Source of the DNA: Euglena gracilis
Taxonomy: Eukaryota > Euglenida > Euglenophyceae > Euglenales
Assembly: GCA_039621445.1 (NCBI GenBank)
Contig: CP154957.1
Span: forward strand, 26,768,541-26,832,540
DNA: 64,000 nt
Direction of reading: 5' to 3'
The notes under the pieces were generated by a model. The model did no database searches and was not told the origin of the DNA. It saw nothing but the letters and a program-made list of their open reading frames with translations. Below, one piece after another: positions 1 through 10,092 of the stretch. Made by a program: the position numbers and the translations under genes. Every line of letters starts with the position of its first letter. Position 1 is the first letter of the stretch.

Positions 1-936
1 TTCTGAAGGGTTGGCCCTGGTCTGGAAGGATTGGGGTTCGATCAAGAAAGCAGCATCAGAAGGCAAGCTTTTGCGGAGGTCAAAAAAAAAAAAGAGCGGC
101 ATTTCACACAGTTTTTTGGCAGGGTGTATCAAAGCATTTCTGAAAAGTCAATTTTGTGTGTGACATCCATCACAGCTTCTTTGAACGAATCCTCTCAGCT
201 CTAGGGAAGGTAAGAAATATGCTTTTTAAAAAAATCAAAAAAAACATTCATTTAAAACAAAAACAATATCTGTATCAAAAAAGTAACCATCAGAGTTAAG
301 CTTTGCAAAGGCCATTGATCATCTTGCCACAAGGGGAGAGAGGCAAACAAGACGTTTGACAGACTCTTGAGAAGCTTTTGACTGAATTCTTTCATCTGAA
401 ATGGTTTCAGATAAAAAAGGTAATACAAACATTATGATCGTGAGATCATAATTATAATTTTACAAATATAAACTGTGGGAGTGTGCTCGGTGTTGAATGG
501 TATAAGATAAAGGAGAATTTTGCCAATATTCATTGCGATGAGGAGGCGAGAAAGCAAATTTGTCAAAAATGTGTGCACCTAAACACTTTTGCAAAAACAA
601 TTTGGCCCCCCTTCGAGGAGAGACCCTTCACAGTCAAAAAAATGCAAAATGAGCATTCCAGTAAATGTGAAGGGACCAGGATGGAAAAAAAAAAAACAAA
701 CAACGACAACGACTTCTGAGGTATTTGAGTAGCTGCGCTTCAAAATGCAAAGGGTTTGGACATCAGACCCGAGATTTCTTCACCCCATGTTTCAATAAAT
801 CCTACCCAGGAATTCGCCCCTTCTGAATTTCTTTGACCATTTGCGCCTTTCAACTTTTGGAAGCTGCCTTCTCAGAAAGCTTCCAAGAAGCAACCAAAGC
901 CATCTCTCTGAAAATGATTGCTGTTTTTGGGCATTA
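1..936. repeat. Left copy of the window-end duplication
   Basis: Bases 1-936 recur at 63067-64000 in the same orientation. The copies differ in homopolymer lengths (for example 12 versus 11 A near 82 and 63147) and at a few single bases, such as T/C in the stretch ATCTGTATC near 272. They are therefore two distinct sequences, not one sequence printed twice. The segment lies in what would be intron 4 of DRG2, just upstream of exon 5. It holds no recognisable gene; the short open frame at 483-719 is not supported by any homology I know. Confidence 0.95.
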
Positions 937-1096
937 ATTTTCAAAAAATCTACAAAAAAGCCGTCGACTGTTTTTTTCCAGCTCTCAGAATGCAAATATA
1001 AATACACATTCTATAAAAAACATATATATATAACTATACATATATATTCTATGAAAATATATTCTATAAAATATATAAAATTTATAATGGATATGT

Positions 1097-1113
1097 ATGC
1101 GTATGTATGTATG

Positions 1114-1147
<34 letters not shown>

Positions 1148-1390
1148 TGTATGTATGTATGTATGTATGTATGTATGTATGTATGTATGTATGTATGTAT
1201 GTATGTATGTATGTATGTATGTATGTATGTATGTATGTATGTATGTATGTATGTATGTATGTATGTATGTATGTATGTATGTATGTATGTATGTATGTAT
1301 GTATGTATGTATGTATGTATGTATGTATGTATGTATGTATGTATGTATGTATGTATGTATGTATGTATGTATGTATGTATATGTATATAT
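1097..1390. repeat. (TATG)n microsatellite
   Basis: About 70 nearly perfect copies of a four-base unit. It creates long open frames on both strands with no coding meaning. It lies inside intron 4 of DRG2. Confidence 0.98.
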
Positions 1391-1399
1391 GTGGCATCC

Positions 1400-2128
1400 A
1401 TATTCTAAATGCCCCCCCCCCTCGAGGGGGGACCATTTAGAGTGTCCAGGGGGCAGTAAAAATTTTCTTGTTAATGATGGAATAGGGTTAGGTGCACGAC
1501 TTAGGGTTAGGGTTAGGCCTAACTTGTACACCTAACACCCGTCTATGAGTTAGGCATAACCATATATATATATATATGTATATATATATATTGTATATAT
1601 ATATATAATGGACAAGACTAACCCCCCCTCGGGCCACTGGCCCCCCCCCCCGGGGGGTCCCAGTAGTTGTACCTACCGGGGACTTCCGCCGCCCAGGTGA
1701 AACTACTGGGACCCCCCTTGGGTTTTCCCTGGGGAAACCCACCTACTATCAGAAAATTTTTTCGCCGGCGGGGATACTATGGGGTTATTTTCAGGATTAG
1801 GGTTAGGGTTTGGATTCGGGTTCGGGTTCGGGTGAAGGGTTGGGGACGGGGGAAATTCGGCGGTTGGACCGGATTCCGGCCGAATTTAGGACGAATTTCC
1901 GGTCCAATCTTTTATGTGAATTTCGACCCGGTTTCGGCCCAACTTTTTTCCCAAATCGTAACCCTAACCCTATCCCTTATTTTAACCCCAACCCCGATCC
2001 CGGAACCAGCGGAAATGCGGCGCGTCGGGGCGCGAAAACCGAAATTTGGAGTTGGTGAAAGAAGTGGGACCCCCACCCCCAGGTTAAACTACTGGGACCC
2101 CCCCTGGGGGGGCCCAGTGAGTTAGTCT

Positions 2129-2130
<2 letters not shown>
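1400..2130. repeat. G/C-run and degenerate telomeric mosaic
   Basis: No gene seen. The stretch mixes C and G homopolymers, short AT microsatellites (1563-1607), single TTAGGG units (around 1483, 1503, 1797 and the complementary form near 1968) and a module reading CCCAGGTKAAACTACTGGGA at 1692-1711 and 2078-2097. An inverted partner of that module, GGGTCCCAGTAGTT, sits near 1655. The inverted arrangement looks like a decayed terminal-inverted-repeat element. Confidence 0.6.
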
Positions 2131-2165
<35 letters not shown>

Positions 2166-2238
2166 AATATATACATACACACATATATATATATACATAT
2201 ATATATGATATATATAATATATAATATAATATATAATA

Positions 2239-2292
2239 TATAGGGTTAGGGTTAGGGTTAGGGTTAGGGTTAGGGTTAGGGTTAGGGTCAGG
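2239..2292 (+). repeat. Interstitial TTAGGG telomeric tract
   Basis: About eight tandem TTAGGG units, one with a base change, flanked by AT-rich microsatellite. It lies inside intron 4 of DRG2 and so is not a chromosome end. The motif is the vertebrate/kinetoplastid-type telomere repeat; I infer it is also the telomere repeat of this organism. Confidence 0.9.
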
Positions 2293-2639
2293 GTATATAT
2301 ATGTGTGTGTGTGTGTGTATTGTGTAAAAAGCAGCATTAAACCGAGATAACTGTTGTGGTGTGGCACTTTCTGGATGCTCATGAAATCAGAAAGTAATAT
2401 TGAAAATGGGTAGGTGTTTTGCCAAAGAAGGCAAAACTTGACACGCCCACAAATAAAAAAAAATCCTTAGAGCCTTGAAATACATTGAAAATAAAACCAA
2501 CAGGGTGGGTAGAAGGTTTCTGCTTTTTAGACTGCTTTTTAGACTGATGGCACGTTATGAAAGCAACGCTCACTCAGGAGATTGTACCGAAACAGCTGAA
2601 ATTCCCCTTCATTTTGTGAAATGCAGAAAAACCCCAGTT

Positions 2640-3527
2640 CCGGCACATCTTCTCGTTCAAATGTGTTGTTTTGCAGGTTGCTGTGTAGCTGATGGTGTTC
2701 ATAGAGGCCGAGGGCTTCTTCCTCAGATAAATGTTGGGCCGGGGCTTATTGAGTCGCACGCCCATACTTTCCATTTCATACTCAAGGAGGGGGCGCTGGA
2801 TTTCCGCCTTGCAGGCGTCAATGACGAGGAGGATGAGGTCCGAGGTCCGGGCAGTGGCAATGACCTGCTTGCCCCGTCCCTTGCCCTCGGACGCTCCTTC
2901 AATAATCCCTGGGAGATCCAGCAGCTGGATCTCATACGAAGGCCATCCAGAACGTCCCCTTTCGTCCGCACTTTTGCCGGATTCGGCAAAAAAAAAATTG
3001 GAGCAGGTGCACTCAGTATGCGAACAAATTTATATTATTACCTCTCGCAGTGGTATTTCGGCTGACCAAATTATATTCCCAGGGTTGAACATTATTCAGG
3101 GGGGGGAGGGTATGAAGAAGATTTGAAAGGATATGGGGGGGTGCTGGCAGGGGATATTCTTAGGACGCCTTGAAAAACCTAAAGAACCTTTTTTAAAAAA
3201 ACGCCTTAACACTTTTGGCCAAAATGCCTCAAAAAATCTAAAAAATATACTTAAAATACCTTTAAGCGATCATTCTGGGAAAATTTTATTATTTCGATCT
3301 GAAAATGAAGTCACGAAATCTCAGGGGAAAAAATCCAAATCCGGGGGGGGGATTATTTCTGGAATCACTGGAACACTGTCTATCCGAAAAAATGGGTTTT
3401 CGGCTTTTTCACTTTGGACCCCCGTTCAATGTTGGGATGGCCCTTGGACTTCCCTTGGAAAATAGACACCTTCAATATTTGAAAATGCCTTTAAAACGCC
3501 TAAAACCCCGTAATTTTTTTGAAATAC

Positions 3528-3563
<36 letters not shown>

Positions 3564-6500
3564 TATATGTATGAATGCACATATATATATATATATGTAT
3601 GTATGTATGTATATATATATATATGTATACATATATATGTATATAAATACATATATACATATATACATATATACATATATACATATATACATAAAAATAC
3701 ATACATATATACATATATATGTGTGTGTGTGTATGATACCCCCTGGTTGCTGCTGGGACAGCAACCCTCAAAAAAACTCTCTTACCATTTCGTCGGTGCT
3801 TTGGGGTGAACGTAGGTGACCATCTGGATGTCCTTCATCGGTTCCTTTGTAATCAATCACCCCTGGGATGCACGTCAGGGTTGGTGCACGCCTCTTTTCA
3901 TTTTCCCAGAAATAATAATAACATCAACGTCTTCCCCCAAATAGTTCTTCCTGAACACACCTTGCTTACAGACAAGACCGAACTTCTTTTGAAGACCCTT
4001 TGGGGGAAGCGAGAGTCCCCCTCCCCACATCCAGCCCGGCGTGGGACTCCCCCCCAGGGTGGGGACAATGCGTTGCTTACCCCGGGGGGGGGGGGTTCCA
4101 GCTCAGAGGCTGGAAAATTTGGACTGGCTGGAAAAAGGCTGCTGGCTGACCTCACCCTCCCCCCCCCCAAAGGGGTCCCGGGGAGGGTTCGATACAAGGG
4201 CAGGTGGAAGGGTCCGGTCCAGCAGGCGGGGGCCCCCACCTAAACAGTGGTAAACAGTGGTGCGGTCTGGGTGATTGAGTTTTGGCCGCTTCGCACCGGG
4301 CAGAAATAATTTAACCCCCCAAAATGGCCAAATATGTCATCTTGGGTACTTTTTGGGGCAAAATTTGTCAATAACGCAAAAAATGTCATTTGCCGAAAGG
4401 AAAAATTTGACCTTTGGGGGGGGGGTCCCAGCAACCCCTCTGGGGTCGGTCCGGATCCCCTGGGCAGGTGGGGGGTGGACCCCCCCTCCGGTCGGGGGGG
4501 AGGGGGGTGAGGCGACACCCCCCCCCACCTAAACCCCTTACGCCCTCCTGAAATTGAACCCTGGTCCTGGGCTGGATGGAGTTGGGCCGACCCAGGGTCG
4601 AACCGGGTACCAAAAATCGAAATTCAATAATGTCCAAAAAAAACTGACAAGTATGCAAAGAAATCGATTTTTTGACCCCAAAATTTGCCCTGACCGGCCC
4701 TCTTCCGACCATTTTTGACCCATTTTTGCCCCATTTTTACAAAAATCCGTTACCGTCCAGCCGCGGCGGTTGGAAATAAATAAAACTCGTCGATCGTTGA
4801 TGGGGGAGGGGTGAGGAGGTCTGGGCTGGAAAAAAGCTGTTGGCTGGAAAAAAGCTACTGGACCCCCCCAAGGGTCACAACGCCCTGGCGGGGATCCCCC
4901 CCCAAAAAGGCCATATGAGGGCATTTCCTGAAACCATACCCGGCCGGAGGCCTGGGATCCCCCTCCCCCCGAGGGGTCTTCCGAGCTAAGAAAGAAGCCA
5001 AGACAAGTCCCCCTGAAAAATAATTCACTTTCCATTTCAGAGCAACAGGTCGGCCAACGTTTTGGAAACCAGTCAATAACTTCTACCATGGGTGGGGTTG
5101 ATCAAAAAAATGGTTCAAAATACACCTGATCATTTCAGTTTATTCCAGCCATCCCGCACACCGGGGTGGGAGGGGCTTAACAAATGGCTTTCATAAATGT
5201 GGAAAAATTGGAGGGAAATTAAATCAAACTGATGGTGGGATCCAAAACACACATTGGAGAACCATATGAATTAATTCAAGTTATTGCGGCAAGAGCAAAA
5301 GTTGCTTTGCACAGGCAGAAAGCGTCCATTTCTGCGGTCAGCAAGCTGTATCTTGAATATTCATTTAAAAAAAAATGTTGCACAATGTCGCAAACAAGTA
5401 AACAGCCACACAAATAATGGATTGCGAATGAGGACAAAGTGTGTGGCCTTCTTCCATCAAAAGAAATGAACGAACACCTATTGCATCTCACATTTAAAGT
5501 AAATATGGGGGGAAGATTTGAGGAGAGGCAAAGGGGGAAACTGCAGCAAAATCACAGAAATTGCAGAAAATTGTTCAAAACCACAAAGGGGGAGCAGTGC
5601 ACAAAGGGTTGACTTTTAAAAAAAGGCTCATTTGACAGCTTACTTGAATGAAGTGACAACAATTTGAGGTATTTCCAAAAAAAAACTTTGATTCCCCCCC
5701 CATATTGTGTGCGGGGATTTACTGAAAGAGAAAAACTGTTTTAAAAAGAGGCGCCTGTGTAAACTCATATGCTCCTGTTGCACTTTCTGTTCTGGTCAAT
5801 TTGTTGAGCAACGTTGACTTCCCAGCTGAAGGGAAACCCACCATGGAGACCCGTGCATCTCTGCCAGGGGATTTATTAAGGACACGCAGGGATGGGGTTT
5901 AGAAAATGCTGGCTAGACCCCCTCACTCTCTGAGGATCCGGACAGCTGTTTGGCTGAAACACATTGGCAGCAATGAAATCCAAATATTGCTGTATTTCAT
6001 TTTGCAGCTGATTTTGGTAGCGTCATTGAAACTAAAAAACCTCACAAACAGCATTCTTCCCATTTTGACTATTTGGGCAAAATTTTCGCTGGACCCAACT
6101 GGGCTGAGGTGTACCCACCTTATTTCAACAGACCTCCAGGGGTTGTGTTGGAGGTTCGGCAGCCACCCCCCCCCCCTGGTGGTCGGACCCCCTCGGCACG
6201 ACAAAATGGGGACCCCCCCCTGGTCAGCCAACCCCCTCGGCACGGCATGCCGAACCATACCAATGAATTTTCCTTTGGGAAATTCCGGCTGTCCGCCACG
6301 GTGGACCCCCCCTGGGGGACTGACCCCCTCGGCACGGCAAAATGGGGACCCCCCCCCCCTGGTGGCCGAGGGTCCTCGCCAGACGTGCCGAACCTCCGTT
6401 GAAATGGAGCATGCCGGGAGCATGCTGTTCCTTGACCCATGGGGTCATACCATTGCTTAGCGACCCCGGGGGGTCACTTTCCACTCTGAAAAAAACCAGT

Positions 6501-7299
6501 CAGTCACTTCACCCCGAGGAGGAGGCAATGAACATTGCTGAAATCTCAAAAAAATTACGGCGCCTTCGGCGCCAGGCCAGCCACTTTTCCATTTTCGGGC
6601 CTACCGCACCCAGGGGGGGGGGGTTCTTGGTCAGAATACCAGTCAGTAACTCTGAAAAAACCAGTCAGTCACCCCTCCGGGGGTGGGGTGGAACAGGTGT
6701 TAAGCAATGGTATGCACGGGGTTCACCTTCCACTTGCAAAAAAAAAAACCAACGCCACCCCACCCTACCCCAGGGGGTCAATCAATTTGATCACTCAGGC
6801 CAAATCGCTGAAAATTAATGATCTTGGCCAAAATTCTCAACAAAAAATTCTCCGGCGCATGTGGCATTCGTTGGCCATCAGCCAGTTCTGGCAGACCATC
6901 ACTCCGCGGGTTGGGGGTGGTGAGGAGCCAAACCACTGATCATTCACCCCCCAGGGGTGGGGTCGGACACACGTTAAGCAACGGCAGGGTGGAGCCTGGC
7001 TGGGAGCTGCTGGATGGGAAAAATGCAAAGGGTTTGTTGCATCATTCCTTGGGTTAGGGTCCCTCCAGCTTTAGAAGGTGTTTCTTAATAATAATAAAAA
7101 TCTCCTGATCCCCACTCTTGGCAGCCTCAAAACCAACTCCTTTCCCGCCTCCTCCGGATTGGTCGGCCTCAATCAAGAGCTGTGAGCGAAAGCGAGCCAA
7201 CTTTCCCTTTAAAAGCCCAAGATGGTACTCGGTTGCCTTGTTCTTCTGGGTACGACTGATCTCCTCTTCAATCTCCTTGATTTTTTCAAGGATTCCCAT
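2640..7299 (-). CDS. DRG2: DRG2 GTPase, exons 1-4 (5' part)
   Basis: Developmentally regulated GTP-binding protein of the Obg/DRG family, a cytosolic translation-associated GTPase. Exons on the minus strand: 1, 7299-7111 (63 codons from ATG; starts [20 protein letters not shown], the conserved DRG2 start); 2, 5859-5758 with the P-loop GFPSAGKS and YEFT; 3, 3881-3840 ([14 protein letters not shown]); 4, 2933-2640 with the G3 motif DLPG. With these joins the protein aligns almost without gaps to human and plant DRG2, and exons 1-9 give 396 aa. Intron 1 starts GATCAG and ends CTGGCAGA, with CAGGAGATTT near the start able to pair with AAATCCCCTG near the end. Intron 2 ends pair through GCGCCTC/GAGGCGT and intron 3 ends through GAAGGACATCCAGA/TCTGGATGGCCTTC; neither is GT-AG. 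Exon 5 is not to the left in this window; its copy is at 63053. The exact ends of exons 2-4 could shift by a few bases. Confidence 0.93.
3523..3735. repeat. AT/ATAC microsatellite
   Basis: Imperfect TA, TATG and ACATAT repeats in DRG2 intron 3, ending in a short GT run. The open frames across it are simple-repeat artefacts. Confidence 0.95.
4069..4890. mobile_element. MITE-like element R, copy 1 (interrupted)
   Basis: Similar to the intact 452-bp element at 59403-59854. Shared parts are GCGTTGCTTA at the left end, a G run, the CAGCTCAGAGGCTGGAAAAT block with CTGGCTGGAAAAAGGCTGCT, then a block with GACCCAGGGTCGAACC and repeats of the type GACCCATTTTTGCCC. It is split by a second element at 4183-4563. 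Its right end is decayed, so the limit near 4890 is approximate. It lies in DRG2 intron 2. No coding capacity seen. Confidence 0.75.
4183..4563. mobile_element. Nested TIR element with 8-bp target duplication
   Basis: The left end reads AGGGTTCGATACAAGG and the right end TTGAACCCTG, inverted relative to each other. The flanks are GTCCCGGG (4175-4182) and GTCCTGGG (4564-4571), seven of eight identical. The related element at 59403-59854 carries the uninterrupted sequence AGGGGTCCCGGGCTGG at the same place, a natural empty site. The family includes the 117-bp element at 61918-62034. No open frame of interest; non-autonomous DNA transposon by structure. Confidence 0.85.
6150..6397. mobile_element. 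TIR element, G/C-rich
   Basis: GGAGGTTCGGCA at 6150-6161 is exactly inverted at 6386-6397. The interior carries repeated CCCCTCGGCACG modules next to C runs. Flanks GTTGTGTT and GTTGAAAT agree at five of eight bases, a possible aged 8-bp duplication. It lies in DRG2 intron 1. Confidence 0.65.
6446..6714. mobile_element. TIR element with 8-bp target duplication
   Basis: CATACCATTGCTTA at the left end is perfectly inverted at the right end (TAAGCAATGGTATG). Flanks are CATGGGGT (6438-6445) and CACGGGGT (6715-6722), seven of eight identical. The interior (269 bp) contains no gene. The end motif GTTGCTTA/TTGCTTAG relates it to element R. It lies in DRG2 intron 1. Confidence 0.85.
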
Positions 7300-10079
7300 G
7301 TTGATGCAGAGAAAAAAGCCCCTGCAAAAAAAATAACTATAAAAAATAAAAGTAACTATTTTTCAAGATCAAATTTGATGAGCTTAAAATTTGAAAATAA
7401 ATGCATCCCTTTTTGGATCGAAACAAAAAATAAATCAAAATTATAAAAAATGCCTTCATTTCCCAAAATATAGGGGGAGCACGCCGTCGGCCAGCCGTCG
7501 GCCAGCCGTGTGACTCACAGGAAAATGACCCGAGCCACAGCCCTGCAATGCAGAAACAATTTCGCCGTCAATCTCCCTTCAAGGTCATATTCATCGTTGG
7601 TGGAGGCTGCACTTTTGCCTATTTGAAGTCATTTTCGTCAATTTTTGTCAATTCTGCCAATTTTGGACTTTTTTGACCAATTTTGACCATTTCACCCTAT
7701 TTTTGGGTCGTTCTATAATCATTGTGAAGAATTTTTGCCTGCAAATTATTCGAATGACTAAGGGTTGCTCAGGTGGTGTCCCATCTTCAACGAAGTGGCA
7801 AAATTTACCTAATATGGGCGAAAAAGGCTCAAATTTTGTGTGAAATGGTTTCAAGTGACTAAAAATTGCCCAAAATAGCTCCTCTTGTAGAATTGATGAT
7901 TCAAAATAAACATCCGAAATTAAGATTTGGCACCCAAGATCAAGCATTTGCACACCAAATTTAGGCATTAGGCGCTGAAATTGAGCAATTTTCACCCCAA
8001 AACATACATTTGCCACCCATGCCACCCAAAATTGTGCATTTTCCACCCGAAAATAGGAGTTTACAGCCAAAATTGGGCATTTGCCAACCTAAATTTGGAC
8101 ATTGCCCCCCCCAAAAAGTTAGGCATTTGCCGCTGAAAATTTTTATGAATTAGGAATTTGCCACTCAAAATAAGGCATTGGAACAGCAAATTAGAGACCA
8201 GTCAAGTTTCAGTACTTTCACACCCGAAATTAGGCATTTCCCACTCAAAATTAGGCATTTACACATGAAATCAGGAATTTGGTCCTCAAAATTAGGAATT
8301 GGCACACTAAATTAGGAATTTACCTGTGAAAATTTTGAACTGGCACACCAAGTTAGGCATTTGCTACACAAAGGCAGCGAAACAAAATGACCGGCTTCCG
8401 TCACGCCGTCGGCCAGCCGTCGGCCAGCCGTGTGCTCCCCCATATATGTAGCGGGATTTTCCATATGGTTCAATGTGTTGCTCGCAAATCATCGACCTCA
8501 ACCACAACAACCTTGCATTGCATACTGGCTGTCATTTTTTTAAAAAAAAAACCAATTTGCTGTTTTATAAAACAATATTAAAAAAAACAGAAAGGAAATT
8601 TCATTGAAAAGACTAAAGATTGATTTCATCAGTAAACTTCACCGTTTTGATGGTTGGGGGTGAACTTTTGATGCGTAAAATTTTGCTCTTTTTCCTCTCA
8701 AAATAGTCATTTTGAGGTTGATAGATCATGGTCTTTTGTTAGAATATCTGAAAAATTGCCAAAAATGTCACTTTTAGTCATTTTTTGTTGTGTGTGCCCT
8801 TTCTCCCACAGGCCCAAACGACGCCGGGCCGTCGCTGAGACCCAAGCCAACCCCAACTGCTTTTTTTAGCAAGATTAACAGACACATGGAATCCACTCCA
8901 AAAAGAATCTGCGGACACAATTCGTTTTGGTGACATTTTTCCACAATCTCAACCTGACGGCAGTGCCAAAGAAAGGAGGATATGGAGCTTTTGTCAATTT
9001 CCAGAAAATTTGTGTGGTGAGAGGCTACAAAACCGATGCCTTGGACAAGTGTTTGTGCTTTTGCGAAGTATGTTCTCACGGTGCATGCCATCTTTGACAC
9101 GGAGGCTGAAAAGATTGCCCATAGGGCCCAAAGACAGCTTCTGTGTTAGCAGCAAGTGTGTAAGTGAGCAAGTGTAAAACTAATCTCGCGTTCCAGAAGT
9201 GTGGCCCGCCCAAAATCACTCAGGGGGAGGGGCAGTGTCATTTGGTGACCGCGGCAAATCTGATGGAAGATGAAAGCCAGTCAGTCGGCGGCGGACGAAT
9301 CCGAGCATCCGCCGCAGCGGCAGGGAAGCCCAGAGGCTGCTGAAGACCAGGGGATCGCCCCCCCCCCCCCAACCCTCCCAACCACGCTCGAGGCTTGGAC
9401 GAGGAACACTCAGATCTCCCAAGGTAAATGCACCACCCTCGGAATAATCAACCATTTTTTGAACCCCTTCCCGCCCAAAAATCAACCCATTTTTGAACCC
9501 CCCCCCCGAAAAAGGGGCCTTTTGACACTGAAACTGGTCTCCACCTGTGTCGCCAAGATGTGGGTGCCCCAGGATGTGGGCCCAAGATGTGGCACCAAGA
9601 TGGCCACAAAACGTGGAACCAAACTGCCCAAGATGTGGCTCCAAAATGCCCCAAGACCTGGCCCAAGATGTGGGGGGGAGGGAGGGCTCAACAGAATGTT
9701 TTCAGAACAAGAACGCCACAACAAAGCCTTTCTTCAAATGCCCTTTTGGCAAAAAAACAACAACAATTGAAACAACCTTGTTGAACTGCAGAAAGCAAAG
9801 ACGAACGTTGCAGCAAAGAAGAGAGCATGCAATTTACAGCTGAAGTGAAGGTGTTTAGACTGTTTTTGTCAGGGTGCTGGGGCATTTTACAGAAAAACAC
9901 AGGACCTCATTCCAAAGATACAGATCTGCGACTGACGCTCTGTGAAATGGCTGCAAAAGTTTCTTGACTGTAAAACACGACCAGGAAACCATGAGAACGC
10001 TCAGAAAATGATATTAAAACAGAACGCTCAACAGGAAACAAGCCACACGAGAGGGTGGGACTCAAAATTGTCACCCAGT
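7300..10079. other. Intergenic region between divergent genes; no gene recognised
   Basis: This lies between the DRG2 start (7299, minus) and the first visible HRQ1 exon (plus). The N-terminal half of HRQ1, including its Walker A motif, must lie here or in the N gap, but I found no convincing match in any frame. The stretch AGCACGCCGTCGGCCAGCCG near 7480 recurs near 8400 (TCACGCCGTCGGCCAGCCG), flanking a ~0.9-kb segment that includes the degenerate tandem repeat. Around 9540-9670 there is a short repeated CAAGATGTGGSNCC pattern. Confidence 0.6.
7910..8375. repeat. Degenerate ~22-nt tandem repeat
   Basis: Successive units resemble CACCCGAAATTAGGCATTTG, each with several changes and variable spacing. 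No open frame is conserved across the units. Confidence 0.8.
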
Positions 10080-10092
10080 NNNNNNNNNNNNN
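10080..10092. other. Assembly gap (13 N)
   Basis: Thirteen N characters. The true missing length is unknown. HRQ1 coding sequence begins immediately to its right, so upstream helicase exons may be missing. Confidence 0.99.

Noticed and set aside
841-1535. Long open frames of MYVC/THTYIH repeats on both strands
   Set aside because: Pure translation of the (TATG)n microsatellite.
2475-3126. Plus-strand proteins over 2.5-3.1 kb
   Set aside because: The conserved reading is DRG2 exon 4 on the minus strand; the plus frames are its shadow.
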